Positions 20,094-28,406 of a stretch of DNA of 51,739 nucleotides are shown one piece after another. Numbering within the stretch: the stretch's first letter is position 1; every line of letters begins with the position of its first letter. The position numbers and the translations under genes were made by a program. Origin of the DNA: Leucothrix pacifica. Lineage in GTDB: Bacteria > Pseudomonadota > Gammaproteobacteria > Thiotrichales > Thiotrichaceae. The stretch covers positions 1 through 51,739 of the forward strand of contig NZ_QGKM01000029.1 of the NCBI RefSeq assembly GCF_003172875.1. Direction: 5' to 3'. The notes under the pieces are model-generated. The model was not told the DNA's origin. It was given only the letters and a program-made list of their open reading frames with translations, and did not search any database.

Positions 20094-21686
20094 TTATTTG
20101 AGGCCAGCGACGTAGCGAACACTTTTAGTTAGCGCCTTGTTTACCGTTGACCAGTAGGCACTCTTGACACGCCACTGCTGCAAAGGCTTCCCATCGACGG
20201 GCAAGCCGGCTATCTCCAATAGTGGATCTTTTTGGGCCTCACTCACCACATCAGCCACAATCGGAAGAATCAGCGGGGGCGTTCCCTTTATCGAAGCCAG
20301 ATAGGCTCTGAATACTTGATTTGCCTCTGATGCAAAGAAGTCATCACTGATTAGCACAACCAGAATATCTGGTAGCACAATTTCCTGATGATCAAAGAAA
20401 ACATTATCCACTTGAAGATTGATATGTTGGCGCATTTTCTGCTGTATGTCAGTGAGAAGGCCGACCACTTGGTTGTGGCAGTTCGCCTGGAAAAAGGAAC
20501 TGACCGCAACACGCACTTCCCTTGGGAAGTCGGGTGATTTCTCCAAACTGTGTACCGAAGGTTGTATCTCTAATGGGTTCTGATAAAGCTGCTTCAGACC
20601 GAGCCCTACTCTCTCATTATCCTTATCAATGTCGATAATCACACAGCGGATAGGCATCCCAGCTCTGAAGTTGACTAAGTTATTCTTAGAATTAGAAAAC
20701 CAGGATAGATTTGAAAAATGCAGTAGGCCGTTAAAGTTCTCAGCTATCTCGACAAACAAACCGAAATCGGTTCGTGAACGAATCACACCTGTAACGATAT
20801 CGCCAACCTGATATTCAGAAAACACGATTTCTACCGGGTCCGGTTGCATTGCTTTTAAGCTAAAGGAAACGCGCTGTTTTTCAAAGTCCAGATCACTGAC
20901 TTTAACCTCCAACACATCACCTTTACTGTAGGTCATGACACTTTGCTTGCTGCGTGGTTTCCAGCTGATTTCAGACCAATGCAGTATTCCGGACAACTGA
21001 TTTTCATATGTCACGAAATACCCGAACTCCGTTACATTCGTTACACGAACAGTTACTACACTGCCTACATCATGCTCATCGACGAACGCCTGCCAACACG
21101 TGTTATCTAACTGTTTCAAACTAGCGGTCAAATACGCTTTGCCCGGCACCACTTTTAGCAGTTTTACACTGACCTGATCGCCAACTTCAAGTAGCTCTGA
21201 GGGGTGGTTGAATGGCTGCCAACTGATCTCTGATTGAGATATCAAACAAGTAATTCCGCCAACGTCTATAGTAACCAGTGTGTCCATCACTGAGCTAACC
21301 ACACCTTGAACAATTTGATTTTTACTTAATGATTCCAGTAAGTCTGTATGAATTTCAGCGACTGCGTCCAGGCGTGAGACAACCAGGTGATCATTATCTT
21401 CATCCAAACTAAGTATTTTGAAAGGGAGCGGTTTATCGATAAAAATATCTGGCACTAAATCATAATCACAGAGATCGAAACGGTACCTCGGCGCAAAACC
21501 AAGAATATCGCCAAAACGAATCATGTAACCACGCTCTACTTTATGGTCTACATAACCAAATACGATAGTTTCATTATCACAGGCCTCTAATAACGCATCC
21601 CAGTCCTGAGCCAGGTTAACGCCCTCAATGCTTGTTGTCTTGTTCACTATGTTTTGCAGCAAATTAACAACAGGATCCAGAAACAT
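20094..21686 (-). CDS. Four S1 repeats fused to a C-terminal TIR-like domain
   Basis: This 530-residue protein is an unusual fusion. Four S1/OB-fold RNA-binding repeats occupy about 38-108, 122-193, 207-279 and 293-366. Repeats 2-4 resemble ribosomal protein S1, with TEFGYFV, LHWSEISWKP, FGLFVEI, LLHFSNLSW and GLGLKQLY blocks. From about 388 to 525 the sequence fits a TIR domain: PDILVVLISDDFFAS (439-453), LILPIVAD (472-479), then LPVDGKPLQQW (495-505). That last block matches the LPxDGKPxxxW signature of bacterial TIR proteins. The N-terminal TIR strand is degenerate, and I see no glutamate where the NADase residue should be (segment 452-463). It may therefore bind rather than cleave NAD, or act as an interaction module. 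It has no signal peptide. The membrane protein gene lies 145 bp upstream on the same strand. Confidence 0.82.
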   Translation of the reverse strand: MFLDPVVNLLQNIVNKTTSIEGVNLAQDWDALLEACDNETIVFGYVDHKVERGYMIRFGDILGFAPRYRFDLCDYDLVPDIFIDKPLPFKILSLDEDNDHLVVSRLDAVAEIHTDLLESLSKNQIVQGVVSSVMDTLVTIDVGGITCLISQSEISWQPFNHPSELLEVGDQVSVKLLKVVPGKAYLTASLKQLDNTCWQAFVDEHDVGSVVTVRVTNVTEFGYFVTYENQLSGILHWSEISWKPRSKQSVMTYSKGDVLEVKVSDLDFEKQRVSFSLKAMQPDPVEIVFSEYQVGDIVTGVIRSRTDFGLFVEIAENFNGLLHFSNLSWFSNSKNNLVNFRAGMPIRCVIIDIDKDNERVGLGLKQLYQNPLEIQPSVHSLEKSPDFPREVRVAVSSFFQANCHNQVVGLLTDIQQKMRQHINLQVDNVFFDHQEIVLPDILVVLISDDFFASEANQVFRAYLASIKGTPPLILPIVADVVSEAQKDPLLEIAGLPVDGKPLQQWRVKSAYWSTVNKALTKSVRYVAGLK

Positions 21687-21760
21687 ACATTAAGCCATTT
21701 AGATTAAAAAAACCCGTAAACTACCGAGTATCACTGTGAGAAAGCGACCAATAAATCACC

Positions 21761-21793
21761 GTATAATAGCATTATTTTGAACATAAATTATAC
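21761..21793. promoter_or_regulatory. Inverted repeat upstream of the S1/TIR-like gene
   Basis: GTATAAT (21761-21767) and ATTATAC (21787-21793) form a perfect 7-bp dyad with a 19-bp spacer in the 145-bp gap. Each arm contains a TATAAT- or ATTATA-like hexamer. It may be an operator or part of a promoter, but no convincing -35 was found. Confidence 0.35.
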
Positions 21794-21831
21794 ATGAAAA
21801 ATATTATTTTTGCCGTATCACAATCTTGGTC

Positions 21832-22647
21832 TTATCTATCAACAGAGTTGACAGAATCGATAAGAACACTGGTCACATCAACGTAATGCGTAGTAATTAA
21901 TACAGTCGCTAACCCCATTACTAACCAAAGCAGTAAGTACTTTTCATCTTGAACCGAAAATACTTTTGATATCGAAATCACAATGGGTATTAGGAAAACA
22001 ACACCATACGCAATACTCATCAGCACTGCATTTTCATAAGGGAAGCTGACAAATCTTGGAGAGAATATAATCACCATCCCCACCAACCAGGTAGAACAAA
22101 TAAAAACAGCTGCTAACTTACTGCCTAATGGAATGTCGTGACTACTGCCATGACTCTTATAAAACCAATAGCTGGTTATACCAGCGAATATAGCCGTGAA
22201 TTGTGTCCACTGTAACTTATACGGTGTAGCACTCATTCCAAAATAAGACACGAGACTAACCACGATGATAAGCAGTAAAATCAGAAACTCTTTAAATACC
22301 AAAGTTTGATTAGACAAGACACGTTTTAACAGTAGCGCGGATGACAACGTTAAACAGAAAAGCCCCACGACACCAAGCGGATCACCACTAGCAATTGAAA
22401 AGTTCAGAAACGTCACCATGACGGAACCTGTTATGCCGAATAACAGTAGTGATTCTGAGCGGTTTCGCCACTCTTTTGCCTGATAAGCCAACCATGGCAA
22501 AGTAGACAGTGACGCTGAAGCAAAGGCATAGAATAACAGCTGCGGCGACCCCATCTGCATTCCTTTCAGATACTTCAAGGGATACCAGCTAATTGCGAAT
22601 CCCACTGCTATGAGAAACCAACCGATAAATATTATTCTATTAGTCAT
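21832..22647 (-). CDS. Nine-helix integral membrane protein, distantly DMT/EamA-like
   Basis: I do not recognise a specific family for this 271-residue inner-membrane protein. About nine hydrophobic helices can be seen, starting at residues 5-21 and ending near 237-258, separated by short loops. The NFSIASGDPLGVVGLFCLTLSSALLLKRVL region resembles half of an EamA/DMT transporter repeat, but the protein is shorter than the usual ten-helix members and the second half is not clearly similar. The tail after the last helix is short and polar. It lies upstream of and on the same strand as the S1/TIR-like gene, so the two could be expressed together; any functional link is speculative. Confidence 0.65.
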   Translation of the reverse strand: MTNRIIFIGWFLIAVGFAISWYPLKYLKGMQMGSPQLLFYAFASASLSTLPWLAYQAKEWRNRSESLLLFGITGSVMVTFLNFSIASGDPLGVVGLFCLTLSSALLLKRVLSNQTLVFKEFLILLLIIVVSLVSYFGMSATPYKLQWTQFTAIFAGITSYWFYKSHGSSHDIPLGSKLAAVFICSTWLVGMVIIFSPRFVSFPYENAVLMSIAYGVVFLIPIVISISKVFSVQDEKYLLLWLVMGLATVLITTHYVDVTSVLIDSVNSVDR

Positions 22648-22825
22648 TTAGCAATTTGATTTATTTGGGGGTTTAGTGTTCATTGGGTGTGGTTTTGGAC
22701 AGCATTAATGACCATTTTTTACACAAACAATGATGAATTAAAATTAGTCAGCAATCAATGGTTTTTTTATTAATTTTTGAACACTAATATCGTCAACCCC
22801 GAGCTAGTAGGTAACCAACAGGCAC

Positions 22826-22851
22826 AAAAAAGCCCGACTAATGTCAGGCTT
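22826..22851 (-). terminator. Terminator of the rpoD-tRNA transcript
   Basis: On the minus strand a 9-bp stem (AAGCCTGAC with GTCGGGCTT, one wobble) and an ATTA loop are followed by a run of six Ts. It lies 13 bp beyond the tRNA 3' end and closes the dnaG-rpoD-tRNA unit. Confidence 0.88.
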
Positions 22852-22864
22852 TAAATGTATTCAA

Positions 22865-22941
<77 letters not shown>

Positions 22942-22953
22942 TAACTCGATTAA

Positions 22954-24855
22954 TTAACGAGGGGTATCGTTATCTAATTCAAGAAAGCTGCGTAGCATAT
23001 CCGATCTGCTCGGATGACGCAATTTTCTTAACGCCTTCGCTTCAATTTGTCTAATTCGCTCACGAGTCACATCGAACTGCTTACCAACTTCTTCCAAAGT
23101 ATGGTCGGTATTCATATCAATACCAAAGCGCATTCTCAGTACTTTCGCTTCACGAGGCGTCAATGAACTTAGCACCTCTCGTGTACTCTCACCGAGGCTG
23201 GATGCTGTTGCATTATCCATTGGAGACTGTACATTACCGTCTTCGATGAAATCACCTAGGTGCGAATCTTCATCGTCACCGATCGGCGTTTCCATTGAGA
23301 TTGGCTCTTTAGCAATCTTCATCACCTTACGGACTTTGTCTTCAGGCATGTCCATGGCTTCTGCCAACTCTTCTGGCGTCCCTTCACGCCCTTTTTCCTG
23401 AAGTAACTTACGAGAGATACGATTCAACTTATTGATCGTTTCAATCATATGCACCGGAATACGGATAGTACGTGCCTGATCTGCGATAGAACGTGTAATT
23501 GCCTGTCGAATCCACCAGGTTGCATAAGTCGAGAACTTATAACCGCGTCGATATTCAAACTTATCCACGGCCTTCATCAAACCGATATTACCTTCCTGAA
23601 TCAAATCCAAGAATTGCAAACCACGGTTAGTGTATTTCTTAGCGATTGAGATAACCAAGCGTAGGTTAGCTTCAACCATTTCTTTCTTAGCACGACGTGC
23701 CTTAGCTTCACCCACAGAGACACTACGACTAATGTCTTTGATCTGCTGGATAGACAGACGGGTTTCATTCTCGATACGAATCAATTGATCCTGTAGCTTA
23801 AGAATGTCATCAGTGTAGAAGCTCATCTCATCAGCCAACTCAGGCTTAGAGGCCAATAGATTAGGAACCCAGTCCTTATTGGTTTCATTCTGAGGGAAGC
23901 TACGCACGAAGTCTTTTCGCGACATACCCGCTTTATCAATACACAAGCGCATGATCTTGCGCTCATAACCACGAATCTGAGCGATGATTTCACTTAACTG
24001 ACCACCGATTTGATCGATGACCGGCTGAGTAAACTTAAACTCAAGAAGCTTATGGGCTTGCTTAGCACGAAGCTCAGCGTATGCTGCCATATCGTCAGCA
24101 TCACGTGCTTCGCGGGCACGTTCATACAACTCTTTTAGTTGTAAGAATTTTTCACGCGCTTCTTCAGGGTCAGGACCAGTATCGATCTCTTCCTCTTCTT
24201 CGTCGTCATCATCGTCCGCCTCGCTGTCACCATCAACTACGGCTGTTTCATCAGCGTCACTGTCCGCCTCTTCTTTTTCCTCAACCGCTTCAGGCGTTAC
24301 CGCTGCTGCAGGCTCAGGAATAGCATGACGATCCGCATCAGGATCAACAAAGGAATTCACAACATCAGTCAGACGGACTTCTTCCAACTCAATGCGCTCG
24401 AACTTATCCAGAACGAACTCAGTGGATGCAGGAAACTCTGCCAGTGATGTCAGGACTTCATATAAGCCTTCTTCGATTCGAATCGCAATCTGGATCTCGC
24501 CTTCACGAGTCAATAGCTCAACCGTACCCATTTCGCGCATGTACATGCGGACAGGGTCAGTCGTACGACCAAAGTCAGTATCAACACTACTCAGTGCTGC
24601 GGCTGCCTCTTCTGCAGCATCGTCATCAGCATCAACGGCTTCATCACCCATGTTGATACTGTCTTCATCAGGCGCTTTCTCAAAAACCTTTATACCCATG
24701 TCATTGATCATGCGTACGATGTCTTCAATCTGCTCCGGATCTACGATTGTGTCAGGCAGGTGATCGTTGACTTCCGCATAAGTAAGGTAGCCCTGTTCCT
24801 TACCTTTGGAAATCAACAATTTTAAGCTGGATTTCTGCTTCTCTTGTCCACTCAT
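22954..24855 (-). CDS. rpoD: RNA polymerase primary sigma factor, sigma-70
   Basis: The housekeeping sigma factor, 633 residues from ATG 24855 ([13 protein letters not shown], matching the usual region 1.1 start). An upstream in-frame start at 24933 would add 26 unlikely residues. Region 1.2 ([21 protein letters not shown]) is followed by a long non-conserved region with a strongly acidic [11 protein letters not shown] tract. Region 2 has the -10-binding [14 protein letters not shown], region 3 follows, and region 4.2 shows the [31 protein letters not shown]. It is downstream of dnaG in the macromolecular-synthesis arrangement and is followed by a tRNA gene. Confidence 0.98.
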   Translation of the reverse strand: MSGQEKQKSSLKLLISKGKEQGYLTYAEVNDHLPDTIVDPEQIEDIVRMINDMGIKVFEKAPDEDSINMGDEAVDADDDAAEEAAAALSSVDTDFGRTTDPVRMYMREMGTVELLTREGEIQIAIRIEEGLYEVLTSLAEFPASTEFVLDKFERIELEEVRLTDVVNSFVDPDADRHAIPEPAAAVTPEAVEEKEEADSDADETAVVDGDSEADDDDDEEEEEIDTGPDPEEAREKFLQLKELYERAREARDADDMAAYAELRAKQAHKLLEFKFTQPVIDQIGGQLSEIIAQIRGYERKIMRLCIDKAGMSRKDFVRSFPQNETNKDWVPNLLASKPELADEMSFYTDDILKLQDQLIRIENETRLSIQQIKDISRSVSVGEAKARRAKKEMVEANLRLVISIAKKYTNRGLQFLDLIQEGNIGLMKAVDKFEYRRGYKFSTYATWWIRQAITRSIADQARTIRIPVHMIETINKLNRISRKLLQEKGREGTPEELAEAMDMPEDKVRKVMKIAKEPISMETPIGDDEDSHLGDFIEDGNVQSPMDNATASSLGESTREVLSSLTPREAKVLRMRFGIDMNTDHTLEEVGKQFDVTRERIRQIEAKALRKLRHPSRSDMLRSFLELDNDTPR

Positions 24856-24888
24856 GTAACTGAGTTCCCGAAAAAAAGTTAATCGGCC

Positions 24889-24952
24889 ATGATAACACAC
24901 CGTAGTATGTTTCATGCAACAAATCCCTTCCAATTATCTAAAACTGAAGGGA
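24889..24952 (-). promoter_or_regulatory. dnaG-rpoD spacer with hairpin and possible internal promoter
   Basis: The 114-bp gap contains a 7-bp inverted repeat (TCCCTTC 24924-24930, GAAGGGA 24946-24952; 15-nt loop). It is followed on the minus strand by TTGCAT and TATCAT hexamers 19 bp apart (24914-24919, 24889-24894). In E. coli this junction has processing and promoter functions; the same is inferred here, weakly. Confidence 0.35.
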
Positions 24953-24969
24953 ATCTTGTTGATAGTATT

Positions 24970-26730
24970 TTATTGTTTACACAGTTGCCTGTTCAGAAAG
25001 ATCTCGTCACTTCGTTCTTGCTCCGACAAACCACTCGTGCTTTCTTTATGAAGCAGCCGTTCCAGATGATACTTTCTTGATTGTTTATCAATTGAAACAA
25101 GGCATCCCTTAAATTCACGGGCCTGTATTTCTTCATCATCACTTGCGGGCTGCCATTTCATTAGTTCTAATAATTGCGGCTCTAACTCTGTATAGCGCCA
25201 TCTTTCCAGAAGAGTCACCGCATTAATATGTGGACTCTCCTCTATAGATTCAATAAGTGTAGCTAATAAATCTGTACCCGGTAGGTTCGTATAAGCAATT
25301 CTTTCAGGGTTTTTGACAAACTCAATCAGCGAAGGTTTGTTCAATAGCAAAATACAAGCATATCGAATAGGTGGATGAGTCACCGAATGCTGGTAGGTCT
25401 TAGCCCTTGCTGCACCACGCATTGGTTCCTGCTGATCGCTATTAACCTCCTGCCTTTTAAGTATGTTTGCCTTCTCTACACCTGTTAGCTTCGAAATATC
25501 CTGAATCAATTGATCTTTCAACAAGCTTTCAGGAACAACCTTCAGTAACTTATTAGCCTCATTAACATAACGCGCCTTACCCTCGTTATTACTGACATTA
25601 AATTGTTCACCTAAGGCCTTCAGAAAATACGAACTCAGCGAAATAGCATCACTCAACTCTTGTTCAAACGCCTCTTTACCAATACTCCTAACTAAGCTAT
25701 CCGGATCCTCACCCTGAGGTAAAAATAAAAAACTGATTGCTTTATCATCACGCAATACAGGCAATGTGTTTTCCAATGCACGCCAAGCCGCTTCTTTTCC
25801 TGCCCGATCCCCATCAAAACAAAAAACAATCTCAGGCACTGTGCGGTACAAAGTTTCAATATGTTGCTGTGTCGTCGCAGTTCCTAGCGTCGCAACCGCA
25901 TAAGTAATGCCAAACTGAGCCAGAGAAATGACATCCATATAGCCCTCAACCACGACGATACGCTCTAATTTGCGTGTAGCATTACGTGCTTCGTACAAGC
26001 CATAGAGTTCATTACCTTTATGAAATAAGGGGGTCTCCGGTGAGTTGATGTATTTAGGCGTATCATCGCCCATTACCCGGCCACCAAAACCAATCACCTG
26101 CCCCTTACGATTACGAATTGGGAACATAATCCGGTCACGATAGCGGTCGTAACTCCCACCGTTATCTTTAGCAATTGCTAAACCTGACTCGACAATTTGC
26201 TCAGGCCGATAACGCGCGGATAGGTGCTTAATCACCGCATCCCACGACTGCTGCGAATACCCCAGACCATACGATTGTGCAATTTCACCACTCAAGCCAC
26301 GATTCTTTAAATATTCCACCGCAGCAGCGTTTGCTCTTAACTGACCTTGATAATAATTACTCGCCTCTTCCATTAACTCGATGAGGCCTTTATTACGAAT
26401 CTGCCGTTGCGGATTTCGCTTCTTACCCTCCTCCCGCGGCACCTCCAAACCCAGTGAACTCGCCAGAGACTCAATCGCCTCCACAAAATCAAGGTGCTCA
26501 TACTCCATCAAGAAACTAATAGCAGAACCGTTCACGCCGCAACCAAAACAATGATAGAACTGCTTATTTGGGCTCACCGTAAATGACGGCGTCTTCTCAT
26601 TATGAAACGGACAACACGCCTGATACTCACGCCCATGCTTTTTCAAAGGCACGCGCGCGTTTATGACGTCAACGATATCGCATCGCGCCAACAATTGATC
26701 AATAAACTCTCGTGGAATCATTCCAGCCAT
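24970..26730 (-). CDS. dnaG: DNA primase
   Basis: The 586-residue primase makes RNA primers for replication. The N-terminal zinc-binding CHC2 domain has C40, H43, C61 and C64 (CCPFHNEKTPSF, YHCFGCG). The RNA polymerase core includes IRNRKGQVIGFGGRV, and the TOPRIM region carries the metal site in VVEGYMDVISL and CFDGDRAGKEA. The C-terminal about 140 residues form the DnaB-binding domain. The start MAGMIPREFI matches the E. coli start MAGRIPRVFI. Unlike the common rpsU-dnaG-rpoD order, rpsU is not upstream; gltD is, after a palindromic element and a terminator. Confidence 0.97.
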   Translation of the reverse strand: MAGMIPREFIDQLLARCDIVDVINARVPLKKHGREYQACCPFHNEKTPSFTVSPNKQFYHCFGCGVNGSAISFLMEYEHLDFVEAIESLASSLGLEVPREEGKKRNPQRQIRNKGLIELMEEASNYYQGQLRANAAAVEYLKNRGLSGEIAQSYGLGYSQQSWDAVIKHLSARYRPEQIVESGLAIAKDNGGSYDRYRDRIMFPIRNRKGQVIGFGGRVMGDDTPKYINSPETPLFHKGNELYGLYEARNATRKLERIVVVEGYMDVISLAQFGITYAVATLGTATTQQHIETLYRTVPEIVFCFDGDRAGKEAAWRALENTLPVLRDDKAISFLFLPQGEDPDSLVRSIGKEAFEQELSDAISLSSYFLKALGEQFNVSNNEGKARYVNEANKLLKVVPESLLKDQLIQDISKLTGVEKANILKRQEVNSDQQEPMRGAARAKTYQHSVTHPPIRYACILLLNKPSLIEFVKNPERIAYTNLPGTDLLATLIESIEESPHINAVTLLERWRYTELEPQLLELMKWQPASDDEEIQAREFKGCLVSIDKQSRKYHLERLLHKESTSGLSEQERSDEIFLNRQLCKQ

Positions 26731-26786
26731 AAAAATTCTGATTCTTATTTAGGCATTTTATTTATGCCAATCTATACGATGCCGTA

Positions 26787-26866
26787 ATTAAGTGCTCTGG
26801 GTATTTGCGGCGGAAATGTTCACACCGCAGGTGATATTTCCATAGCAAATACCCAGAGCACTTAAT
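26787..26866. repeat. Long palindromic element, copy 1 (between dnaG and gltD)
   Basis: Two perfect 22-bp arms (26787-26808 and 26845-26866) enclose 36 bp, itself partly self-complementary. The central 60 bp (26797-26856) align without gaps to copy 2 at 33814-33873, with 42 of 60 positions identical. The conserved middle reads AAATGTTC-CAC-GCAGGTG-ATTT, with variable bases at the dashes. It lies 57 bp upstream of dnaG and 17 bp from the gltD terminator. No terminator T-run or known family was recognised. Confidence 0.85.
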
Positions 26867-26883
26867 GGCTTTACGAAACCAAT

Positions 26884-26924
26884 AAAAAAGCCCGTAGAAG
26901 ATCTCTCATTCTACAGGCTTTTTT
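26884..26924 (-). terminator. Strong terminator after gltD
   Basis: A long stem (AAAAAAGCC with one G-T wobble, then GTAGAA, against TTCTAC and GGGCTTTTTT) with a 9-nt loop and T-runs on both strands. It lies 16 bp past the gltD stop and could work in both directions. Confidence 0.9.
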
Positions 26925-26940
26925 CAAAGTACGAGAAAAT

Positions 26941-28392
26941 TTAGCGCGGTAGCACTGTTCTTCCCATCAAATACTCATCAATAGAACGCGCACATTGACG
27001 ACCTTCACGAATCGCCCAAACAACCAGAGACTGTCCACGACGCATATCACCTGCTGCAAACACCTTATCCAAAGACGTGTAATAAGCCCTGCGACCTTCT
27101 GTATCACCTTTGACATTACCACGGCCATCAAGCTCGACGCCCAAATCTGTCAACATATTCTCGTGTACAGGGTGAACAAAGCCCATCGCCAGAGTAACGA
27201 TATCCGCTGGTAACTCAAACTCTGAGCCTTCAACTTCATTGAGTTGCCACTGACCATTGTCATCCTTCGTCCACTCGACCTCAACACAAATGATTGCTTT
27301 GACATTGCCATTGCCGTCATCAACAAATGATTTCGTGGAGACAGAGAACTTACGAACCGCGCCCTCTTCCTGAGAGGTTGAGGTACGGAATTTATTCGGC
27401 CACTCAGGCCAAACCAACTGCTTATCTTCCTTCTCAGGCGGCTTCGGCATAATCTCCAACTGAGTCACCGACAACGCTCCATTACGCGTTGAGGTACCAA
27501 TACAGTCAGACCCAGTATCACCACCACCAATCACTACAACGTGCTTACCTTCAGCAGATATCACGTTCTCTTTGCCGTGAACACCTTGAATGTACTTGGT
27601 ATTCGCCTTCAGGTAATCCATCGCAAAGTGAATTCCATTCAACTCACGACCCGGAATCGGCAAATCACGCGGCTTCTCAGAACCACCGGTCAATGCAATC
27701 GCATCAAACTCTGACAATAATTCATCGGTCGTGATATCAACACCAACATTCACATTCGTGCGGAACTCAACACCTTCCTCAGCCATCTGCTCCATACGAC
27801 GATTCAGTAGTGACTTATCTAACTTAAAGTCAGGGATACCAAAGCGCATCAAGCCACCCACTAAAGGCTCTTTCTCAAACAATACAACTTCGTGACCAGC
27901 ACGTGCCAATTGCTGTGAAGCAGCCATACCCGCAGGGCCTGATCCCACAACCGCAACGCGCTTGCCAGTTTTGATTTGAGCAATTTCTGGTTTAACCCAG
28001 CCATTCTCAAAACCCTTATCAACGATTGCGCACTCGATTGACTTAATCGTTACTGGCTCGTCTGTCAGGTTTAGCGTGCAAGACTCCTGACAAGGCGCAG
28101 GACAAATACGGCCTGTTACCTCAGGGAAGTTATTCGTACTGTGAAGTACGTCAACCGCCTCTTTCCACTTGTTGTTGTAAACCAAGTCGTTCCAGTCAGG
28201 TATCAGGTTATTCACCGGACAACCGTTATGGCAGAACGGAATACCGCAATCCATGCAGCGAGCACCTTGATCTCTTAAGTCCTCGTCACTTAGTGGAATG
28301 ACGAACTCTTTGAAGTTGACCACACGTGTTTCGACAGGCGCATAGCTTCGGTCTTTGCGTGCAATCTCTTTAAATCCTGTAACTTTTCCCAT
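26941..28392 (-). CDS. gltD: Glutamate synthase (NADPH) small subunit
   Basis: The 483-residue beta subunit passes electrons from NADPH through FAD and iron-sulfur clusters to the large subunit. The N-terminal cysteine sets C46, C49, C54, C58 ([13 protein letters not shown]) and C97, C101, C105 (CPAPCQESC) bind 4Fe-4S clusters. FAD binding is at [14 protein letters not shown] (about 146-159) and NADPH binding at [12 protein letters not shown] (near 290). The C-terminal [16 protein letters not shown] completes the FAD site. It is 14 bp downstream of gltB and ends at a strong terminator. Confidence 0.97.
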   Translation of the reverse strand: MGKVTGFKEIARKDRSYAPVETRVVNFKEFVIPLSDEDLRDQGARCMDCGIPFCHNGCPVNNLIPDWNDLVYNNKWKEAVDVLHSTNNFPEVTGRICPAPCQESCTLNLTDEPVTIKSIECAIVDKGFENGWVKPEIAQIKTGKRVAVVGSGPAGMAASQQLARAGHEVVLFEKEPLVGGLMRFGIPDFKLDKSLLNRRMEQMAEEGVEFRTNVNVGVDITTDELLSEFDAIALTGGSEKPRDLPIPGRELNGIHFAMDYLKANTKYIQGVHGKENVISAEGKHVVVIGGGDTGSDCIGTSTRNGALSVTQLEIMPKPPEKEDKQLVWPEWPNKFRTSTSQEEGAVRKFSVSTKSFVDDGNGNVKAIICVEVEWTKDDNGQWQLNEVEGSEFELPADIVTLAMGFVHPVHENMLTDLGVELDGRGNVKGDTEGRRAYYTSLDKVFAAGDMRRGQSLVVWAIREGRQCARSIDEYLMGRTVLPR

Positions 28393-28406
28393 TGCAAATT
28401 CCTCTC

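Noticed and set aside
24392-24763. 123-codon serine-rich frame on the plus strand
   Set aside because: Antisense to the rpoD N-terminal region; low-complexity serine/threonine translation reflects the acidic rpoD codons.
24856-24933. 26-residue N-terminal extension of rpoD
   Set aside because: The extra residues do not resemble sigma-70 region 1.1; the usual start is ATG 24855.
26787-26866. Integron attC site or CRISPR repeat
   Set aside because: No integrase, cassette core sites or regularly spaced copies; only two dispersed palindromes exist in the window.
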